From the NCBI RefSeq assembly GCF_004000215.1, contig NZ_RBVY01000002.1:248001-312000 (forward strand): DNA of 64,000 nucleotides, in the 5' to 3' direction. Positions 27,615-37,005 of the stretch are shown here, piece by piece. The number at the start of each line of letters is the position of its first letter. Position 1 is the first letter of the stretch. Origin of the DNA: Nitratireductor alexandrii (GTDB taxonomy: Bacteria > Pseudomonadota > Alphaproteobacteria > Rhizobiales > Rhizobiaceae). The position numbers and the translations under genes are program-made. The notes beneath the pieces are model-generated. The model did no database searches, was not told where the DNA came from, and saw only the letters and a list, made by a program, of their open reading frames with translations.

Positions 27615-28304
27615 TTAGTCGGTGGCCTCGGCATCGGCCAGCATGCCGTCGACCAGATGGATGCGCCGGTCCATGCGCCCGGCCATTTCCATGTCGTGGG
27701 TGACCACGAGCACCGTCTTGCCCTGTTCGCGCACCAGCGCCTGCAGGATCGAAAACACCTGCTCGGAGCTTTTCGAATCCAGGCTGCCGGTCGGTTCGTC
27801 GGCCAGAAGCAGTGCGGGATCGTTGGCGAGCGAGCGTGCCACCGCGACCCGCTGGCGTTGGCCGCCGGAGAGCTGGAACGGTTTTTTGTGCACATGGTCT
27901 TCGAGCCCGAGCGAGGCGAGCAGGGCCTCGGCGCGGTCGTTTATCTCCCCGCGCGTCAACCGGCCCAACTTGCGCATCGGGATCGCTATATTGTCGCGGG
28001 CGGAGAATTCCGGCAGCAGGAAATGGAACTGGAACACGAACCCCATCTTGTCCAGCCGCAGCCGCGCGCGGGCGGCCTCGTCCATCTCGCCGCAATTACG
28101 TCCGTCGACCCTCAGCCGTCCGGATGTCGGCAAATCGAGCAGGCCGAGCAGGTAGAGCAGGGATGATTTGCCCGATCCGGACGGGCCGGTGATGGCGACG
28201 AACTCGCCCGGATCGATCGAAAGGCTGACATCCTTGACCAGCGTGACCGGTACGGTCTCGGGCAGGATGCGGGTCAGCCCGTCGGCCTCGATCAACGCGC
28301 TCAT
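27615..28304 (-). CDS. ABC exporter ATP-binding protein (LolD/MacB-ATPase type)
   Basis: 229 residues. Walker [10 protein letters not shown] is at 40-48, LSGGQ at 145-149 and Walker B LLLADE at 166-171, followed by PTGSLDSKSS, typical of the LolD/FtsE/MacB subfamily that energises type VII (mechanotransmission) ABC systems. Its start overlaps the permease stop as ATGA (28301-28304). With the permease and adaptor it forms a three-gene operon reading leftward, so its role is export rather than lipoprotein release. Confidence 0.88.
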   Translation of the reverse strand: MSALIEADGLTRILPETVPVTLVKDVSLSIDPGEFVAITGPSGSGKSSLLYLLGLLDLPTSGRLRVDGRNCGEMDEAARARLRLDKMGFVFQFHFLLPEFSARDNIAIPMRKLGRLTRGEINDRAEALLASLGLEDHVHKKPFQLSGGQRQRVAVARSLANDPALLLADEPTGSLDSKSSEQVFSILQALVREQGKTVLVVTHDMEMAGRMDRRIHLVDGMLADAEATD

Positions 28305-29542
28305 GACGCCCCCCGGATGATGTCGACCGGATTGAGCCGCGCCGCGCGCCGGGCCGGCAGGTAGCCGGCAACCGCCGCCGAGCCAAGGGCGAAGACGCTG
28401 GCGATGGCGTAGTGCAGCGCGCTCCAGGCGATCGGCAGATTGGTGATTTCCTGGCCGCCGGCGTCGAGTTCGAAACGCACCGAGGCGAGCGCGGTGGTCA
28501 GCGCGAAGCCGAGCGCCCAGCCGAGCGCGGAGCCAGCCCCGCCGATCGCCAGGCCCTCGATGACGAACATGCGCTGCATGTCATTTTGCGAAAATCCCAG
28601 CGATTTCATGATGGCGATGTCGCGCGCCTTCTCGTGGGTGATGGTGGACACGATGTTGAAAATGCCGAAGCCGGCCACCAGCATGATCGCCGCAACGACC
28701 GTGTACATGATGACGTTGCGCACGACGAAGGCCTCCATGATGCCCTCGCTGGCCTCCTGCCAGGCCACCGCCTTGTAGCCCAGTTCGGCCTCGATGCGTC
28801 GGGCGATCGGCGGCGATGAGAACGGGTCGTCGAGCTTGACGCGGATATCGTTGATGGCGTTGGCGCGTTCCGACAGGATCTGCGCGTTCTTCAGAAGAAT
28901 ATAGGCTTCGCCCTCGTCGCGCGCGGTCGTGCCGGTGTGGAACAGGCCGACGATGCGGAACGCGCGCGACAGGCCGGTCGACGACACCGCCGAGACCGTG
29001 TCGCCGAGCCGGGCGCCGAGCTTGTCGGCCATGCGGTCGCCCATGACGATGTTGTTGCCGCCCGAGCCGAGCGCGATGAAACTGCCGGCGACGAAATCGC
29101 CGACGATCGGCGAGACCGCCCGTTCGGTTGCCGGGTCGACCCCAACGATTGAGGCGCCGGCCTCGCGTCCGACGTAACGCACCACACCCTGCGTTCTCAG
29201 GCTTGCCGAATAATGCCCGGGAAGCCAGGCGTCGAGCCAGGCCATGGCGGCGGTGGGATTGATGATGCCGCGCCGGTCGTCGGGCGGTCTCAGCCCGGAT
29301 ATCTGCGCGGCGGCGAAGCGGTCCTCGGCCGGCTGGCGTTTCGAGGTCCGGCGCTCGTCGGTGATCTGCACATGCGGCATGGTGTCGATCAGTTGCTCGA
29401 CGAAATCGTCCTGACCGCCCTGCATCAGGGCGGCCATGGCGATGGAAAAGCCGACCCCGACGGCCACCCCGATCACGGCGACGAAGGTCTGGCGTCCGCG
29501 CCCGACAATGTGCGTCAGCGCGATGTCGAGGATCAGGCGCAT
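28301..29542 (-). CDS. ABC exporter permease (MacB/FtsX family)
   Basis: 413 residues with the four-helix MacB arrangement: one helix near the N-terminus (FVAVIGVAVGVGFSIAMAAL), a large periplasmic domain (about residues 45-280), then three C-terminal helices including the FtsX-type HEKARDIAIMKSLGFSQNDMQRMFVIEG coupling segment. It would transmit ATPase movement to a periplasmic substrate or adaptor. Its start overlaps the adaptor stop by one base (29542). Confidence 0.87.
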   Translation of the reverse strand: MRLILDIALTHIVGRGRQTFVAVIGVAVGVGFSIAMAALMQGGQDDFVEQLIDTMPHVQITDERRTSKRQPAEDRFAAAQISGLRPPDDRRGIINPTAAMAWLDAWLPGHYSASLRTQGVVRYVGREAGASIVGVDPATERAVSPIVGDFVAGSFIALGSGGNNIVMGDRMADKLGARLGDTVSAVSSTGLSRAFRIVGLFHTGTTARDEGEAYILLKNAQILSERANAINDIRVKLDDPFSSPPIARRIEAELGYKAVAWQEASEGIMEAFVVRNVIMYTVVAAIMLVAGFGIFNIVSTITHEKARDIAIMKSLGFSQNDMQRMFVIEGLAIGGAGSALGWALGFALTTALASVRFELDAGGQEITNLPIAWSALHYAIASVFALGSAAVAGYLPARRAARLNPVDIIRGAS

Positions 29543-30546
29543 CAGCCGCCCGCGCCGGCCCGCACGCGCTGGCCGTCCTCGATCGCCTCCGGAAAGGGCG
29601 AGATCACGCGCGCCGCCTCGTCGACCCCGCCGAGTATTTCGATGTGGGTCGTGCCGCGAATGCCGGTTTCGAGCGCTTTTTGGCGCGCCGTGTCGCCCTC
29701 GACCACGAAAGCCGTGTCGTCGCTGACGGCCAGGGTCGGCAAAAGCAGGGCCTGGCGCGACACTCGCACCACGATGTTGACGTCGACCGACATGCCGATG
29801 CGCAGCGGCGTGACGGCGGGCAGGGCAAGGCGCACGCGGTAGGTCTTGGTCACCGGGTCGCCCTTCGGCGTGATGCTGTCGACCGTGGCTTCAAGCGTGC
29901 GGCCGGCGAAGGCGTCGGCGCGCAGCAGCGCCTGCTGACCGGTCTCCACGCGTGGAATGTCCTCCTCGTTGACCTCGGCCACGATGATCAGCGGCGAGGG
30001 GCGCCCGACCCAGAACAGCACCATTCCGGGTTCGCCGATTTCGCCGACCTCGGCATCCTGGCGCAGAACCACGCCGTCGCTGGGAGCGGTCAGCACGTAG
30101 TTGGCGATCCGCGCCTCCTGGCCGGCGATCAGCGCTTCGAGCTGCGCGACCGCCGAATGCGCCCGGTCGAGTTCGGTCTGGTTGACGACATTGCGTTCGA
30201 CCAGCAGCGCGATACGGTCGCGCTCGGCGGCCGCCAGCGCATGGCGCACCTTCAGTTCCGCAAGCACGGCGGCGGCCTCGGTGTCGTCGAGGCGCACCAG
30301 CTCGTCGCCCTCGGCGACGCGTTCACCCTCGCAATTGCACACCCACACGATGCGCTCGCGCACCAGCGCCGTCACCTTGGCCCAGTTCCGCGGCTCAACG
30401 ATGCCGGCGGCGTAGACGATCTCGGCGGCGTCGCCGCGCGTCGGTGACACGGTAGCGACCGCAAGCGGCCGCGACCAGTGCCAGTAGGCGCCGAACGCGA
30501 CCGCGGCGGCAACCGCCAAAAGACCAAGGATACGGACGGCTCTCAC
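29542..30546 (-). CDS. Periplasmic adaptor (HlyD/MacA-like membrane-fusion protein)
   Basis: 334 residues: an N-terminal signal anchor (ILGLLAVAAAVAFGAYW), a lipoyl-like half, a coiled-coil hairpin (about residues 85-145, LAELKVRHALAAAERDRIALLVERN), the second lipoyl half and a C-terminal beta-barrel ending near GQRVRAGAGG. It would link the inner-membrane ATPase/permease to an outer-membrane channel encoded elsewhere. First gene of the exporter operon, divergent from aspS. The substrate is unknown. Confidence 0.85.
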   Translation of the reverse strand: MRAVRILGLLAVAAAVAFGAYWHWSRPLAVATVSPTRGDAAEIVYAAGIVEPRNWAKVTALVRERIVWVCNCEGERVAEGDELVRLDDTEAAAVLAELKVRHALAAAERDRIALLVERNVVNQTELDRAHSAVAQLEALIAGQEARIANYVLTAPSDGVVLRQDAEVGEIGEPGMVLFWVGRPSPLIIVAEVNEEDIPRVETGQQALLRADAFAGRTLEATVDSITPKGDPVTKTYRVRLALPAVTPLRIGMSVDVNIVVRVSRQALLLPTLAVSDDTAFVVEGDTARQKALETGIRGTTHIEILGGVDEAARVISPFPEAIEDGQRVRAGAGG

Positions 30547-30724
30547 GATGGCTTCTCCGGCAGGCGACCCTGTATTGATACGCTATTCTAGCTCTTAACA
30601 GGCCAAACCCTATTGTGGGCACTCATCATGCGCACCCGGGCGATGCCTTGATCTGAGACAAGTGACCGGGCCCCGTCGGCTGTCGGGAACGCCCACCGAC
30701 CCGCCGGGCTGCCCCGTCGTCACC

Positions 30725-30730
30725 TTGACA
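30725..30730 (+). promoter_or_regulatory. Consensus -35 hexamer upstream of aspS
   Basis: TTGACA is an exact sigma-70 -35 match, 91 bases before the aspS start. The -10 region at 17-base spacing is poor (GCTTTT), so this is a candidate only. Confidence 0.3.
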
Positions 30731-30821
30731 AAACGCCCCGCCCATGCGCTTTTCGCGCCACTTTCCGGACCAGGCGGCGCAACGCCGGTCCCCCATGAAT
30801 CCACAGACCGGAATTTCCCTC

Positions 30822-32609
30822 ATGCACCGCTATCGCAGCCACACCTGCGCCCAACTGAGAAAAGCCGATGTCGGCGCGACCGTTCGTCTTGCCGGATGGG
30901 TTCACCGCGTCCGCGACCATGGCGGCCTGTTGTTCATCGACCTGCGCGACCATTTCGGCCTGACGCAGATCGTCGCCGATCCCGATTCGCCGTCGTTCAA
31001 GACGGCCGAGACGGTGCGCGGCGAATGGGTGATCCGCGTCGACGGCGAGGTCAAGGCGCGTACCGAAGACACCGTCAATGCGAACCTGCCGACCGGCGAG
31101 GTGGAGATTTTCGCGCGCGACATCGAGGTGCTGTCGCAGGCCAGGGAACTGCCGCTGCCGGTCTTCGGCGAGCCTGACTATCCCGAGGACATAAGGCTGA
31201 AATACCGTTTCCTCGACCTGCGTCGCGAGACCCTGCACAAGAACATCGTCGCGCGCACGAAAATCATCGCCGAGATGCGCCGTGCGATGGGCGAGGTCGG
31301 CTTCACCGAATATTCGACCCCGATCCTGACCGCGTCTTCGCCTGAGGGCGCGCGCGACTTCCTGGTTCCCTCGCGCCTGCACGAGGGCCAGTTCTACGCG
31401 CTGCCGCAGGCGCCGCAAATCTACAAGCAGTTGATCATGGTGTCGGGCTTCGACCGTTATTTCCAGATCGCGCCCTGCTTCCGCGACGAGGATCCGCGCG
31501 CTGACCGCCTGCCGGGCGAGTTTTACCAGCTCGATCTCGAAATGAGCTTTGTCGAGCAGGAAGACGTGTTTTCGACCATGGAACCGGTCATGCGCGGCAT
31601 TTTCGAGAAATTCGCCGACGGCAAGCCGGTGACGGAAGTCTTCCCGCGCATTCCCTATGACGAGGCGATGCGCAAATACGGGTCCGACAAGCCGGACCTC
31701 AGAAACCCGATCGAGATGCAGGACGTGTCGGAGCATTTCCGCGGCTCCGGCTTCAAGGTCTTCGCCAACATCCTGGCCAATGACGACAAGGCCGAGGTCT
31801 GGGCGATTCCGGCCAGGACCGGCGGCAGCCGCGCCTTCTGCGACCGGATGAACTCCTGGGCCCAGGGCGAGGGCCAGCCGGGCCTCGGCTACATCTTTTG
31901 GCGCAAGGAAGGCGAGGGGCTGGAAGGTGCCGGTCCTATCGCTAAAAACATCGGGCCTGAGCGCACTGAGGCGATCCGCACCCAGCTCGGCCTGGAAGAC
32001 GGCGACGCCTGCTTCTTCGTCGCCGGCAGCCCGAAGAAATTCGCCGCCTTCGCGGGCAGCGCGCGTACCCGCGCCGGCGAGGAGCTGAACCTGATCGACC
32101 GCGACCGTTTCGAACTCGCCTGGATCGTCGACTTCCCGTTCTACGAATGGAACGAAGAGGAAAAGAAGGTCGATTTCGGCCACAACCCCTTCACCATGCC
32201 GCAGGGCGGGCTGGAGGCGCTGGAAAACGCTGAGCCGCTGTCGATCAAGGCCTACCAGTACGATCTCGTCTGCAACGGGTTCGAGATTGCATCGGGCGGC
32301 ATTCGTAACCATCTTGTCGATGTGATGGTCAAGGCGTTCGAGATCGTCGGCTTCGACCGCGCCACCGTGGAGGAGCGTTTCGGTGGTCTCTACCGGGCGT
32401 TCCAGTATGGCGCGCCGCCCCATGGCGGCATGGCTGCCGGCATCGACCGCATCATCATGCTTCTGGTCGGGGCGAAGAACCTGCGCGAGGTGACGATGTT
32501 CCCGATGAACCAGCAGGCGCAGGACCTGTTGATGGGCGCGCCGTCGCCCGCCATGCCGCAGCAACTGCGCGACCTCAATCTGCGGGTGGTTGCGCCACCG
32601 AAGGAGTAG
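30822..32609 (+). CDS. aspS: Aspartyl-tRNA synthetase
   Basis: 595 residues, bacterial-type AspRS. The N-terminal OB-fold anticodon-binding domain carries [22 protein letters not shown], class II motif 2 is seen in [15 protein letters not shown], the GAD insertion lies about residues 290-420 ([17 protein letters not shown]), and motif 3 is [15 protein letters not shown] near the C-terminus. The start at 30822 gives [13 protein letters not shown], the conserved N-terminus. The next gene begins 7 bases after the stop, and the aspS 3' end supplies its RBS. Confidence 0.96.
   Translation: MHRYRSHTCAQLRKADVGATVRLAGWVHRVRDHGGLLFIDLRDHFGLTQIVADPDSPSFKTAETVRGEWVIRVDGEVKARTEDTVNANLPTGEVEIFARDIEVLSQARELPLPVFGEPDYPEDIRLKYRFLDLRRETLHKNIVARTKIIAEMRRAMGEVGFTEYSTPILTASSPEGARDFLVPSRLHEGQFYALPQAPQIYKQLIMVSGFDRYFQIAPCFRDEDPRADRLPGEFYQLDLEMSFVEQEDVFSTMEPVMRGIFEKFADGKPVTEVFPRIPYDEAMRKYGSDKPDLRNPIEMQDVSEHFRGSGFKVFANILANDDKAEVWAIPARTGGSRAFCDRMNSWAQGEGQPGLGYIFWRKEGEGLEGAGPIAKNIGPERTEAIRTQLGLEDGDACFFVAGSPKKFAAFAGSARTRAGEELNLIDRDRFELAWIVDFPFYEWNEEEKKVDFGHNPFTMPQGGLEALENAEPLSIKAYQYDLVCNGFEIASGGIRNHLVDVMVKAFEIVGFDRATVEERFGGLYRAFQYGAPPHGGMAAGIDRIIMLLVGAKNLREVTMFPMNQQAQDLLMGAPSPAMPQQLRDLNLRVVAPPKE
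32601..32606 (+). promoter_or_regulatory. RBS that decides the TTG start at 32617
   Basis: AAGGAG lies inside the last aspS codons, 10 bases before the TTG at 32617. There is no better-placed ATG or GTG for the chimeric gene. Confidence 0.6.
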
Positions 32610-32616
32610 CGATCGC

Positions 32617-33513
32617 TTGGACACGGACTGGCGTATCGTCGCCGGGTTTCCCGAAGTGCTCCGCGGCCAAGCCGCGGCGCTCTATTTCGAGGCCTTTTCC
32701 GGCAAGATCGGCGGCGTGCTTGGCCGCGACGGCCGCGGCGAGCGTTTCGTCGCCTCGGTGATCGATCCGGCGTTTTGCCTGTCGGCCGTCAGCGGCGACG
32801 GCGCCACGCTGCTCGGCATTGCCGGCTTCAAGACAAAAGACGGCGCCATGGTCGGCGGCGGCCTTGCCGAGATGGCGGCCGTCTACGGCTGGGTCGGCGC
32901 GGTGTGGCGCGGGGTCTTGCTGTCGGCGCTGGAGCGCGACCTGGCCGATGGCCAATTGTTGATGGACGGCATCGCCGTTGCCCCGCAGGCGCGTGGCCTC
33001 GGCATCGGATCGGCGCTGCTCGACGTCGATTATGCCACGATCGCCACCCAGCTCTCGGCCATCAGCCGCGATTTTTTGCCCGATATCGCCATTCATTTCG
33101 GGCTGGCCGCGGAGTGTCGCGGCTTTCGCCTCGAGCGCCTGGCCCGCAACAGCCATGCCGGCGCGCGCCCCGATCGGGCAGGCGGCCTGCCGGACGCCGA
33201 ACGGATTTGCGCCGGTCCGCCGACGCTGTCCTCCAGCCTGCCGCTCGCGGCGATCGCCATTGCGCTCGGCGGGCACGATCTTCCGGTCGAATGGTCTGAC
33301 GATGCCGGCGGTTATTTGTGCAACACGGTCTTTGCCCTGTCGCGCGCCGGGGTCTGCGACGGGCTCGATCCGGCGATGAGCGGTTTCGTCCACGTGCCAA
33401 TGGCGGGCGAGGGGTCGCAATTCCGCCTGACGCCTGTTGCTCTGCGCGATGGCGCATGCGTGATCGTACAGACCTGCCTGCAGCATTGGGCGTCTGGCCG
33501 GCGCGGCCAATAG
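32617..33513 (+). CDS. Chimeric protein: truncated GNAT acetyltransferase fused to truncated pyroglutamyl-peptidase I
   Basis: 298 residues from a TTG start. Residues 1-135 match the front of a GNAT acetyltransferase, ending inside the acetyl-CoA motif A (APQARGLGIGSALL, 122-135); the GNAT second half (motif B) is absent. From residue 136 the sequence matches pyroglutamyl-peptidase I (family C15) from about its residue 45 onward, with triad candidates Glu173, Cys235 (GGYLCN) and His259 (GFVHVP). The spacings (62 and 24) agree with the family's Glu81-Cys144-His168. The first C15 strand and its TGFGPF loop are missing. The reading frame is intact. Most likely an in-frame deletion joined two neighbouring genes; activity is doubtful. 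Confidence 0.75.
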   Translation: MDTDWRIVAGFPEVLRGQAAALYFEAFSGKIGGVLGRDGRGERFVASVIDPAFCLSAVSGDGATLLGIAGFKTKDGAMVGGGLAEMAAVYGWVGAVWRGVLLSALERDLADGQLLMDGIAVAPQARGLGIGSALLDVDYATIATQLSAISRDFLPDIAIHFGLAAECRGFRLERLARNSHAGARPDRAGGLPDAERICAGPPTLSSSLPLAAIAIALGGHDLPVEWSDDAGGYLCNTVFALSRAGVCDGLDPAMSGFVHVPMAGEGSQFRLTPVALRDGACVIVQTCLQHWASGRRGQ

Positions 33514-33526
33514 CGACAGGTTTGCA

Positions 33527-33547
33527 GGCTGCGGGACGTGCGCAGCC
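33527..33547 (+). terminator. Possible terminator hairpin after the chimeric gene
   Basis: GGCTGCG (33527-33533) pairs with CGCAGCC (33541-33547) around a 7-base loop, 13 bases after the stop codon. No T tract follows closely, so function is uncertain. Confidence 0.3.
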
Positions 33548-33669
33548 CAAGCGGCGGCAGATGTCAGCATTTTTGCCTCTGCGCGTGCGGAAATCGCCTG
33601 CGTCTGCTATAGGCGTCTGCCCGCGATGCGGCCACCCGGCCGTCTTGTCTCAGGATCCGGACCGGCCCC

Positions 33670-34683
33670 ATGAACGATGTCTCGCCCGCGGGCAAACAGC
33701 CTCTTGACGATACCGCCGCGCAACCCGCCATATCCGCGCGCGGCCTGGTCAAGCATTTCGGTGCCGTGCGTGCGGTCGACGGCATCGACCTCGACGTGCC
33801 GCGCGGCATGATCTTCGCCGTGCTCGGCCCCAACGGTGCCGGCAAGACGACGCTGATGCGCATGCTCGCCACGCTTTCGCGGCCCGACACCGGGACGGCG
33901 AGCGTTCTCGGCCGCGACCTGGTGAACGAACCGGCCGAGGTGCGCGCCGTCATCGCCATGACCGGTCAGTTCGCCTCGCTCGACGAGGATCTGACCGGCC
34001 GCGAGAACTTGTTGATGCTGGCGCGTCTGTGGGGCTTTCGCGGCCGCGCCGCCAAGTCGCGCGCCGACGAGCTTCTGGACGCCTTCGAGCTCGCCGATGC
34101 CGGTCACAAGCAGGTCAAGGATTATTCGGGCGGCATGCGACGCCGGCTCGACATCGCCGCGTCGCTGGTCGTCACGCCGGGCGTGCTGTTTCTCGACGAG
34201 CCGACCACCGGCCTCGACCCCAAGGCGCGCAAGGCGGTCTGGCGCATGATCCGGGGTCTGGCGGATGCCGGCGTCACCATTCTGCTGACGACCCAGTATC
34301 TGGATGAGGCCGACCAGCTCGCCGCCCGCATCGCCGTCATCGATCATGGCCGCAAGATCGCCGAAGGCACCAGCCGCGAACTGAAGGCGCAGACCGGCTC
34401 CGGGTTCTTGCATGTCGCGCTCGCCGACCGCGAACGGCTCGACGAGGCCGCGCGGCTGTTGGAGGCCCGCTTGGCCAGCCCGGTCCAGACCAGCGTGGAG
34501 GGCGCGCAATTGTCGGTTATGGCCGGCAGCGCCGAGATCGCCAGCCAGGCGATCGCGGCACTGATTGAAGCGGGGATCGAGCCGTCCGATTTTTCCATGG
34601 GCCAGCCCAGTCTCGACGAGGTGTTTTTCGCGCTCACCGGACAGGGTGTGGAGAGCGATCCGGTAGTGGAGGACGAGCGATGA
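33670..34683 (+). CDS. ABC transporter ATP-binding protein (DrrA family)
   Basis: 337 residues. Walker A GPNGAGKT is at 53-60, the signature is YSGGMRRRLDIAASL, Walker B is VLFLDEPTTGLDP, and a C-terminal DUF4162-like domain of about 90 residues (from roughly 230) ends QPSLDEVFFALTG, as in the daunorubicin-resistance DrrA family. It overlaps the permease start as ATGA (34680-34683). An exporter of an unknown hydrophobic compound, in the inner membrane with the next gene product. Confidence 0.9.
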   Translation: MNDVSPAGKQPLDDTAAQPAISARGLVKHFGAVRAVDGIDLDVPRGMIFAVLGPNGAGKTTLMRMLATLSRPDTGTASVLGRDLVNEPAEVRAVIAMTGQFASLDEDLTGRENLLMLARLWGFRGRAAKSRADELLDAFELADAGHKQVKDYSGGMRRRLDIAASLVVTPGVLFLDEPTTGLDPKARKAVWRMIRGLADAGVTILLTTQYLDEADQLAARIAVIDHGRKIAEGTSRELKAQTGSGFLHVALADRERLDEAARLLEARLASPVQTSVEGAQLSVMAGSAEIASQAIAALIEAGIEPSDFSMGQPSLDEVFFALTGQGVESDPVVEDER

Positions 34684-35489
34684 GCCGAACCCGTGCCCTG
34701 GCGGCCGCCTTGCATGGCGTTGAGCGTCCGCGCCGTCCCTCGGCATTTTCCAATGCGCTGGTCTTTGCCTGGCGGGCGGTGTTGAAATTCAAGCACGTGC
34801 CCGAGCAGCTTTTCGATCTGGTGATGACGCCGATCATGTTCACGCTGCTGTTCACCTTCGTGTTCGGCGGCGCGCTCGCCGGCTCGACCGGCGATTATCT
34901 GCAGTTCTTTCTGCCCGGCATCCTGGTGCAGACCGTGGTCTTCAACGCGGTCTATTCCGGCATGGGCCTGTCGACCGATCTCGGCAAGGGTCTCTTCGAC
35001 CGCTTCCGCTCGTTGCCGGTCTGGCCGCTGGCGCCGTTCGCCGGATTGATGGTCGGCGACATGCTGCGCCATCTGATCGCCGCGGCGATCATTTTGACGA
35101 TCGGGCTGATCCTCGGCTATCAGCCCGAGACCGGTATCGTCGGTGTGGCGGCTTCCTTCGCGCTGTTGGTCGCGATCGGCTTCGGTACGGGCTGGATCTT
35201 CCTCGTCCTCGGCCTTTTGATCCGCACGCCGACGACGGTGATGACCGTCGGCTTCACCTTCCTGTTCCCGGTCGTGTTCGCCTCCAACATCATGGTCGAT
35301 CCCGCCACCATGCCCGGCTGGCTGCATACCTTCGTCGATATCAACCCGGTTTCCTTGATGACGACGGCGATGCGCGGTCTGATGAACGGCGGCGTGACGG
35401 TGCACGAAATCGGCCTGGCGCTGTTTGCGCCGGCGCTCCTGACCGTCGTGCTGGCGCCGACCACCTTGTGGCTCTACATGCGCCGGTAA
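34680..35489 (+). CDS. ABC-2 type permease (DrrB family)
   Basis: 269 residues, six membrane helices, ABC-2 permease fold: TPIMFTLLFTFVFGGALAGSTGDYLQFFLPGILVQTVVF, then FPVVFASNIMVDPATMPGWLHTFVDINPVSLMTTAMRGLMNGG, the C-terminal signature. It is translationally coupled to the ATPase and forms a two-gene exporter. The shared hairpin at 35504-35530 follows. Confidence 0.9.
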   Translation: MSRTRALAAALHGVERPRRPSAFSNALVFAWRAVLKFKHVPEQLFDLVMTPIMFTLLFTFVFGGALAGSTGDYLQFFLPGILVQTVVFNAVYSGMGLSTDLGKGLFDRFRSLPVWPLAPFAGLMVGDMLRHLIAAAIILTIGLILGYQPETGIVGVAASFALLVAIGFGTGWIFLVLGLLIRTPTTVMTVGFTFLFPVVFASNIMVDPATMPGWLHTFVDINPVSLMTTAMRGLMNGGVTVHEIGLALFAPALLTVVLAPTTLWLYMRR

Positions 35490-35498
35490 GACCGGACA

Positions 35499-35530
35499 AA
35501 AAGACGGCCCGGCACAGAATGCCGGGCCGT
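35499..35530 (-). terminator. Strong terminator for the leftward secreted-protein gene, shared by convergent drrB-like gene
   Basis: An 11-bp perfect stem (35504-35514 with 35520-35530) and a 5-base loop. On the minus strand it runs into CTTTTT (complement of 35499-35504), so it is a full Rho-independent terminator for the gene at 35556-36743. In the plus direction the same hairpin lacks a good T tract. Confidence 0.85.
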
Positions 35531-35555
35531 GTCGGTTCGGTTTCGAGAACCGCCT

Positions 35556-36743
35556 TTATTCGTTTGCGGTGATTTTCAGGCCGAGCTGCTGCGGCAGCGC
35601 CTGCGGCGCGGTCATCGCTCCGGCCGCGACCATGGCGAACGGCAGCGGGTTCTGCGGTGCCACGCGCACTTCGAGGTTCTGCGGATCGTCGAGGAACTTG
35701 CCTACCGCCGCGGAGACCGCCGCCGTCAATTCGGGATTGTTGAGCTGCGCCATGGCGAAGGGCAGGACCGCCTTGGCCTGGTTGACGATGTCGGCCGGCT
35801 TGGCGCCCTGCTGCGCGGCGACGAATTCGAGCGTCTTTTGCGTCAGCGTGTCGTCGTCGAAGCGCAAGGTGGCGCCGTTGAGCGTCAATTGCTGCATCAG
35901 GCCGAGCATGGCCATGCCCTGCGCCGACTGGTCCTGGCCTTCGTTTTCAGCCATTTTGGCCTGAATGTCGCGCAGCGCCTTTATGAATTCGGCCGTGTAG
36001 CCGCCAATGTCGAAGGTCATTCCGATCGTGCCGGCCTGATCGACGGCGATGTCGTACTGGTCGAGTACCATGCGCCCGTCGGTCGGGGACCACGAGCCGG
36101 ACAGTTCCAGATAGCCGTTGATGGTTTCGTAGCCGAGCGCTTGTACGACGGCCTTGGCCTGGGGATCCTCGATCGTGGTCAGGTCGGCGGTGAATTTTTC
36201 CGCGGCGCCGCTGAATTCCAGTGGCGCATCGTCGCTGAGCGGCGACATTTCCACATGAAGCTGCTCGAGCGTGAACAGCGGCCGGCCTTCCCGCGTCACT
36301 CTCAGAAGGTTCATGTCGGCGCTTTCATAAGCGCCGACCATGGCGGCGACACTGTCGTCGCCAACGGCCGGCAATTCGAGACCGGTGACGCTGATGCCGT
36401 CGATGGCCACGTCCACGTCTTCACTGGAGAAGGCGTAGGACGGCATCGCCAGGGTGCCGACGACGATCATGTCCCCGTCCTCGCTGATGTCGGCAAGCTC
36501 GATGTTGCCGAGCGGCAAGGCCTCGTCGGTACCGGCAGGTTTGACCGTGACGCCCTGCAACGTCATCCGCGTGCCGTCGCCGGCAATGTTGCTCCAGGAT
36601 GCCTCCACGCCCTGTTTTTCCATCATCGCCTTGAGGCGCGCCGCCACCTCGTCGGCATCGGCGGCCAGGGCTGTGTGCGGCATGTAGGCCGCCATCAGTC
36701 CGGCGCAGGCCAAAATGTGGGGGCGTAGACGTGGGTAAGACAT
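35556..36743 (-). CDS. Conserved periplasmic protein, function unknown
   Basis: 395 residues with a Sec signal peptide (about 1-27, ending ALA), then a beta-rich, low-Cys protein with repeated strand-turn units of the form 'LxxVxV...IELADI' and many acidic turns. It resembles secreted DUF2125-like proteins of Hyphomicrobiales in length, composition and the N-terminal ADEVAARLKAMMEKQG helix, but I cannot assign the family securely. No catalytic motif is visible. Transcribed alone with a strong terminator. Confidence 0.7.
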   Translation of the reverse strand: MSYPRLRPHILACAGLMAAYMPHTALAADADEVAARLKAMMEKQGVEASWSNIAGDGTRMTLQGVTVKPAGTDEALPLGNIELADISEDGDMIVVGTLAMPSYAFSSEDVDVAIDGISVTGLELPAVGDDSVAAMVGAYESADMNLLRVTREGRPLFTLEQLHVEMSPLSDDAPLEFSGAAEKFTADLTTIEDPQAKAVVQALGYETINGYLELSGSWSPTDGRMVLDQYDIAVDQAGTIGMTFDIGGYTAEFIKALRDIQAKMAENEGQDQSAQGMAMLGLMQQLTLNGATLRFDDDTLTQKTLEFVAAQQGAKPADIVNQAKAVLPFAMAQLNNPELTAAVSAAVGKFLDDPQNLEVRVAPQNPLPFAMVAAGAMTAPQALPQQLGLKITANE

Positions 36744-37005
36744 GAATTTGTTCCCTGAGTTGGCTCGATGTCCCTTTGTGCCAATCTACGGCGAACAAAT
36801 GGACCGGATAATGTCAAAATGCGGAAAACGCCGCGATTTCAGTGAATTTGCTCACTTTGGACGATATTCGACCGCACGGCCATAGGTTTGCGCGGATTTC
36901 GCAGATGGATCGGAGAGCGCTTATATACCGGGAAAGCTGGGGGCACAAAGCCGTTCCGGCGCGCGCCCACTTGCCCGGCGATACCTACTCCATTAACCGG
37001 AAAAC

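Noticed and set aside
25066-27618. 850-codon plus-strand open frame across rnd and the MFS gene
   Set aside because: It spans two real minus-strand genes and their intergenic gap; the translation is Arg/Gly/Gln-rich low-complexity sequence typical of a shadow frame.
30720-32624. 634-codon open frame antisense to aspS
   Set aside because: Covers aspS exactly and has His/Asp/Arg-rich composition without domains.
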